This document shows, one piece after another, positions 61,088 through 64,000 of a stretch of DNA of 64,000 nt. The position numbers were made by a program, and so were the translations under genes. Positions within the stretch are counted from its first letter, which is position 1. Each line of letters begins with the position of its first letter. The notes below the pieces were generated by a model that was not told the DNA's origin, did not search any database, and was given only the letters and a program-made list of their open reading frames with translations. Origin of the DNA: MRBY01 sp943371005 (GTDB lineage: Bacteria; Cyanobacteriota; Cyanobacteriia; Cyanobacteriales; MRBY01); NCBI GenBank assembly GCA_943371005.1, contig CALRTB020000007.1:82899-146898 (forward strand). The letters are read 5' to 3'.

Positions 61088-61387
61088 CTAATCTTCAAAT
61101 AAATGAGCGAGATCGCGGTAACCACTCACAACTCGCAAGATATCAATGCCGTTCTGTGTTGGTAAGTAGAGAATTAAATAAGTTTTGAGGGTCAAACTGC
61201 GCACATTAGGGAAAATCTCATCTCTTTGGCGGCCAAGTTTCGGAAATTGGGCAACCTTCACTAATTTTTGATTTAATTCATCTAAAAATACGTCTGCTTG
61301 AGCTACTCCTGCAGTCTGAGCGATGTAATCAGCAATTTGTTCAATATCTTTTAGGGCTGGTTTGGTGAGCCGAAATCTCGTGGTCAT
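61088..61387 (-). CDS. parE: ParE/RelE-family toxin
   Basis: A 99-residue basic protein of the RelE/ParE toxin superfamily: FRLTKPALKDIEQIADYIA at the N-terminus, FPKLGRQRDEIFPNVRSL in the middle and LILYLPTQNGIDILRVVSGY at the end. ParE toxins inhibit DNA gyrase; RelE-like ones cleave mRNA, and the target cannot be told from sequence. Its start overlaps the last 4 bp of the antitoxin gene, typical of translational coupling. Confidence 0.88.
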   Translation of the reverse strand: MTTRFRLTKPALKDIEQIADYIAQTAGVAQADVFLDELNQKLVKVAQFPKLGRQRDEIFPNVRSLTLKTYLILYLPTQNGIDILRVVSGYRDLAHLFED

Positions 61388-61653
61388 ATTTCTGGGCGGC
61401 GGTACTGCTCATGTACATGGCGTCGGATTTCATTAAGGGCAGTTTCCCCGTCCATAATCTCACCCTGCTGCAGAGCATCCCAACCAATTAGTGCTTCCCG
61501 TTGTAATTCCAACAGGCGACCTTGATACAGATCTTCCTGTTGTTGTAGTAACTGCACTGCCGCAACGATTAAGGCAGATTGGTTCACATACTTTCCGGCC
61601 TGAACTTGACGTTGTACAAAAGCTTGAACTTCCGGTGGAAAGGCGATTTCCAT
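61384..61653 (-). CDS. parD: ParD/CopG-family antitoxin
   Basis: An 89-residue protein. The first 45 residues (IAFPPEVQAFVQRQVQAGKY, VNQSALIVAAVQLLQQQ) fit the ribbon-helix-helix DNA-binding domain of ParD antitoxins, and the C-terminal part is charged and would wrap the toxin. It precedes and overlaps the toxin gene by 4 bp. A perfect palindrome AATAATTATT at 61670-61679, just upstream, is a candidate operator for autoregulation. Confidence 0.85.
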   Translation of the reverse strand: MEIAFPPEVQAFVQRQVQAGKYVNQSALIVAAVQLLQQQEDLYQGRLLELQREALIGWDALQQGEIMDGETALNEIRRHVHEQYRRPEI

Positions 61654-61720
61654 TTTTTTTTGGATAATAAATAATTATTCACCCCAATTATAGAAAATGA
61701 ATTCAGTAAGGCGATCGCCC

Positions 61721-63394
61721 TTAATGGGGAGGCTCTGATGGCTGATCTGTACCGTGGAGCCACACATCACTCTGGAAGACAGGAATGATGATTCCCGCTT
61801 TTTCAAAGGCAATTTTGACCCGTCGCCGGAATTCCCGTGACACTTCCCACTGTTTTAGGGGCAAAGTTTTGATCCACAGCTTGATCACCATGCCCCGCTC
61901 ATTGAAATTATCCACCCCCAGGACTAAGGGCGCTTCAATAATGCGCGATCGCCAATCTCGATCCGTATACATTTGTTCGGCCACTTCCCCCAATACCTTG
62001 AGGGCAAAATCTACATCAGTTTCATAGGGCACCGGAATATTCAGATCTGCCCGTGACCATTGATTCGAGAGGTTAGCGACGATGCGCACTTCTCCATTGG
62101 GAATGGTAATTAAGCGGCCTTCCGCATCCCGAATTTGCGTAATCCGCAGGTTAATGTTTTCGACTAAGCCCGTCACCGAGGCAACATTAATCACATCACC
62201 AACGGCGTATTGGTCTTCGAGGATAATCGAAAAACCATTGATAATATCCTTGAGTAAATTTTGAGCCGCAAAGGACACCGCCAAACCAATAATCCCGGCC
62301 CCGGCGAGGAGGGGCGCGATATTGATATTAATCGACCAAAAAAAGACCAGTAGGGCAATCACCAAAATAATCAGGGTAACGACGCTGCGCATCACCTGGG
62401 AAAAGGTTTGTACCCGCAGTTCTAGGCGTTGGTTTGATTCTTGGGTGATGAAAGTGAAAGCTTCGAGGGCACCATCGGCCAGGAGTTGGTTAAATTTAGC
62501 AATCAGCGCATAACTCAGACGGATCAGTAAATAGCTCACCAGGGCGATCAACGCGAGCCAGAGGGGATATTTAAAAACGCCCAACAGCCACACTTGAACG
62601 ATCCGCGTTTGGGGAAACAAGCCTAAGTTGATAAAAATTGCCGCAGCAATCGCACCCCCTTGGATCAATTGGCTCAAACGAACTTTAACTTCCCGGAGGT
62701 TGTTGCTTTGCCGCTGGCTGAGTTGAATTGAAATGAGGGTTGTATTCCCTTGGGGAAATTCTGCTTCCCGCTCCTGTTGTTTGTGGAGTTTACGTTGCCA
62801 ACGCCGACCGAGAATCTCCAGAATGATCGCTACCACGGCAACACCGATGGCGATCGCCACCCGCTGTTTTAGAAACAGATCTGTTCGTTCAAGCTGAGCC
62901 CGGTCTAGGGCACTTGTGATTTGATCAATGATCTGCCCCGTGCGCCCTTCGATATCTTCTCCCGCCAGTTGTGCATCCCAACGGGTCACGGTCATCAAGC
63001 GGATTGATTCGTCATTTCCCACCTGAATCTGAATATTATTTTCTAGATCACCGTTCGCATCCTCATCCGACCCAACAGGCATCACCTGAATATCTGGGGC
63101 ATTTTCCTCGTCATATACTCGTTTAATCCGGTTCAGTTGGGTCTGGATATAGTTCAGTCGTGTTGCCAGCTCCGAACGGGGGGCCGCAACCTTAAAAATG
63201 CAGTGGCCATCCAAGTACACACACCGATCAACGATTAGCTCCTGACCATTGTTCGGCAAAACCTCCCCTAGATCGGCTTCTGGTAAGGGTAGACCAAAAA
63301 TCGCTCCCGCCGGTTTCTGCAAGCCAAGGCTGAGGCTGATCACCAGCAGACAGGAGAAGAGAAAAAGGAGAAAAGGCGATCGCCAAAACTTCAT
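61721..63394 (-). CDS. MscS-family mechanosensitive channel
   Basis: A 557-residue channel protein, longer than E. coli MscS. A signal peptide or first helix (MKFWRSPFLLFLFSCLLVIS) leads into a periplasmic domain, followed by several helices. The pore and beta domain carry GLAVSFAAQNLLKDIINGFS, EDQYAVGDVINVASVTG and ITIPNGEVRIVANLSNQWSR, all hallmarks of MscS; the C-terminal FEKAGIIIPVFQSD closes it. Such channels release ions on hypo-osmotic shock. The ATG at 63394 is preferred to the open frame to 63433. Confidence 0.92.
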   Translation of the reverse strand: MKFWRSPFLLFLFSCLLVISLSLGLQKPAGAIFGLPLPEADLGEVLPNNGQELIVDRCVYLDGHCIFKVAAPRSELATRLNYIQTQLNRIKRVYDEENAPDIQVMPVGSDEDANGDLENNIQIQVGNDESIRLMTVTRWDAQLAGEDIEGRTGQIIDQITSALDRAQLERTDLFLKQRVAIAIGVAVVAIILEILGRRWQRKLHKQQEREAEFPQGNTTLISIQLSQRQSNNLREVKVRLSQLIQGGAIAAAIFINLGLFPQTRIVQVWLLGVFKYPLWLALIALVSYLLIRLSYALIAKFNQLLADGALEAFTFITQESNQRLELRVQTFSQVMRSVVTLIILVIALLVFFWSININIAPLLAGAGIIGLAVSFAAQNLLKDIINGFSIILEDQYAVGDVINVASVTGLVENINLRITQIRDAEGRLITIPNGEVRIVANLSNQWSRADLNIPVPYETDVDFALKVLGEVAEQMYTDRDWRSRIIEAPLVLGVDNFNERGMVIKLWIKTLPLKQWEVSREFRRRVKIAFEKAGIIIPVFQSDVWLHGTDQPSEPPH

Positions 63395-63852
63395 ATTCGC
63401 AAATATCTCGAAAAAACATTCCGACTTTAGCAAAATCCTGAGAGTGCTTGTAATTAACCACTTCTAGAAGCCAGCAAGATGATTGTTTCAAAAAGTAACG
63501 ATTATGAGCATGAGCAATAAATTTGGGTGATGCTTCATCTTCTTTTTTTGCCACGTAAGTATATAGATCGGGATGCATGCTATAAAGTCAATGTAAAAAT
63601 GCAAAGAACTTGTAATGTTGTTCAAAAAACAGCAAATAGCAAGCATTAGAGGCACATTTATGGTTGTAGCAGAAAAAAACAAGAATAAGCCCTTGGAGAG
63701 ATGACACAAATATTTCAAATGAAATGTAAAGCTATTGTTAAATAGGTAGAAATCAATAAGGACTTTTTGGATTTTTGTATTACTATTGGGGTAGCAAAGT
63801 ATTGAATGTATACAAGACTTCTTGAAATGAGGTTTTGTTCCTTACGGCCTAC
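63395..63852. other. Intergenic region between mscS-like gene and the insertion sequence
   Basis: About 460 bp of AT-rich sequence without HIP1 beyond the first bases and without a credible gene. Open frames on the minus strand here (63488-63718 and the extension of 63228-63578) are hydrophobic or biased and have no recognisable family. It presumably holds the mscS-like promoter. Confidence 0.4.
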
Positions 63853-64000
63853 GAGACTGAACAGAATTTTGTGTAAGGGAACTAAAATCCAATCAGAACA
63901 GGAGAAACCCTTATGCCTCGGAAGAAAAAAGAAAGCAATCGTGTCGATAGCCTATTGGATGAACTCCTGGAGGAACATCAAACACCAGAAGCCATCTTGG
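63853..64000 (+). mobile_element. IS256-family insertion sequence, left end (cut by window edge)
   Basis: The sequence from about 63853 (GAGACTGAACAGAATTTTGT followed by GTAAGGGA) resembles the terminal inverted repeats I know from IS256-type elements, which pair GAGACTGxxCAGAATTTTGTGTAA with its complement at the other end. It is followed 60 bp later by a transposase start. The right end and any 8-9-bp target duplication are outside the window, so the boundary is tentative. Confidence 0.6.
63913..64000 (+). CDS. IS256/Mutator-type transposase, N-terminal fragment
   Basis: The reading frame from the ATG at 63913 begins MPRKKKESNRVDSLLDELLE and continues EHQTPEAILG. The short basic head and the LLDELLxxxxTPExILG pattern are the N-terminus of IS256-family (Mutator-like) DDE transposases. 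An AGGAG sequence lies about 8 bp before the ATG. Only about 29 codons are in the window, so the DDE catalytic triad cannot be seen and intactness is unknown. Confidence 0.7.
   Translation, partial: MPRKKKESNRVDSLLDELLEEHQTPEAIL

Noticed and set aside
63488..63718. 76-codon hydrophobic open frame on the minus strand
   Set aside because: AT-rich sequence readily gives Leu/Ile/Phe-rich frames; no family, start context or conserved pattern seen.
1..64000. tRNA, rRNA, CRISPR arrays and prophage genes
   Set aside because: Looked for on both strands; no cloverleaf with a T-loop, no regular direct repeats with spacers, and no phage structural genes were recognised.

Overview
The window is chromosomal DNA of a unicellular cyanobacterium. 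The octamer GCGATCGC (HIP1) recurs constantly, and the gene set includes photosystem I psaI and psaL, carboxysome shell paralogues ccmK3/ccmK4, a Psb32-like protein, a pheophorbide a oxygenase-type Rieske protein and a ferrochelatase with a chlorophyll-binding tail. The psaI/psaL divergent arrangement and the codon and HIP1 style fit the marine Synechococcus (Picosynechococcus) PCC 7002 group; this is my recognition, not a database match. Most of the window is ordinary core genome on both strands in short operons.

Layout. 1-5.4 kb: the 5' end of glmU (leftward), a DUF3326 gene and a CPBP protease gene (rightward), a probable ~206-nt small RNA on the minus strand, a conserved hypothetical gene, and a 775-residue siroheme nitrite/sulfite reductase with an extra C-terminal domain. 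5.5-11.7 kb: an RND efflux pump and an SbcC-type nuclease subunit. 11.8-16 kb: a pentapeptide-repeat/TPR secreted protein, then a leftward run gltA - lipoprotein - nadK, and sixA. 16.2-20 kb: divergent psaI/psaL, a Psb32-like thylakoid protein, TspO, and an uncharacterised membrane protein. 19.9-22.8 kb: a two-gene operon for a secreted metzincin-type protease and a secreted partner, preceded by ~680 bp of AT-rich DNA without a gene. 22.8-28.2 kb: proA, ccmK3-ccmK4, a kinase-like gene divergent from ccmK3, and a copper P-type ATPase. 28.3-30.4 kb: a secreted serine hydrolase and a secreted protein built of two 100-residue repeats.

30.6-37.3 kb: Rieske oxygenase, prohibitin, an SLH-domain envelope protein, prepilin peptidase pilD, and an ABC1/UbiB kinase. 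37.8-45.8 kb: a complete chemotaxis-type operon (PatA-like regulator, CheY, CheW, MCP, CheA hybrid), probably controlling type IV pili; pilD lies close by. 45.8-57 kb: DnaJ/TPR protein, MoaD-like protein, pdxH, an aldolase/dehydrogenase fusion, hemH, a GGDEF/EAL protein, NfeD-like protein, PP2C phosphatase and murG. 57-64 kb: a secreted hypothetical protein, PsiE-like protein, mutS2, a parDE toxin-antitoxin pair, an MscS channel, and at the right edge the start of an IS256-family insertion sequence.

No rRNA, tRNA, CRISPR array or prophage was seen. The least explained parts are the candidate small RNA at 2092-2297, the metzincin/partner operon, the kinase-like gene next to ccmK3, the duplicated-domain membrane protein at 18598-19920, and the non-coding stretch at 37268-37773.
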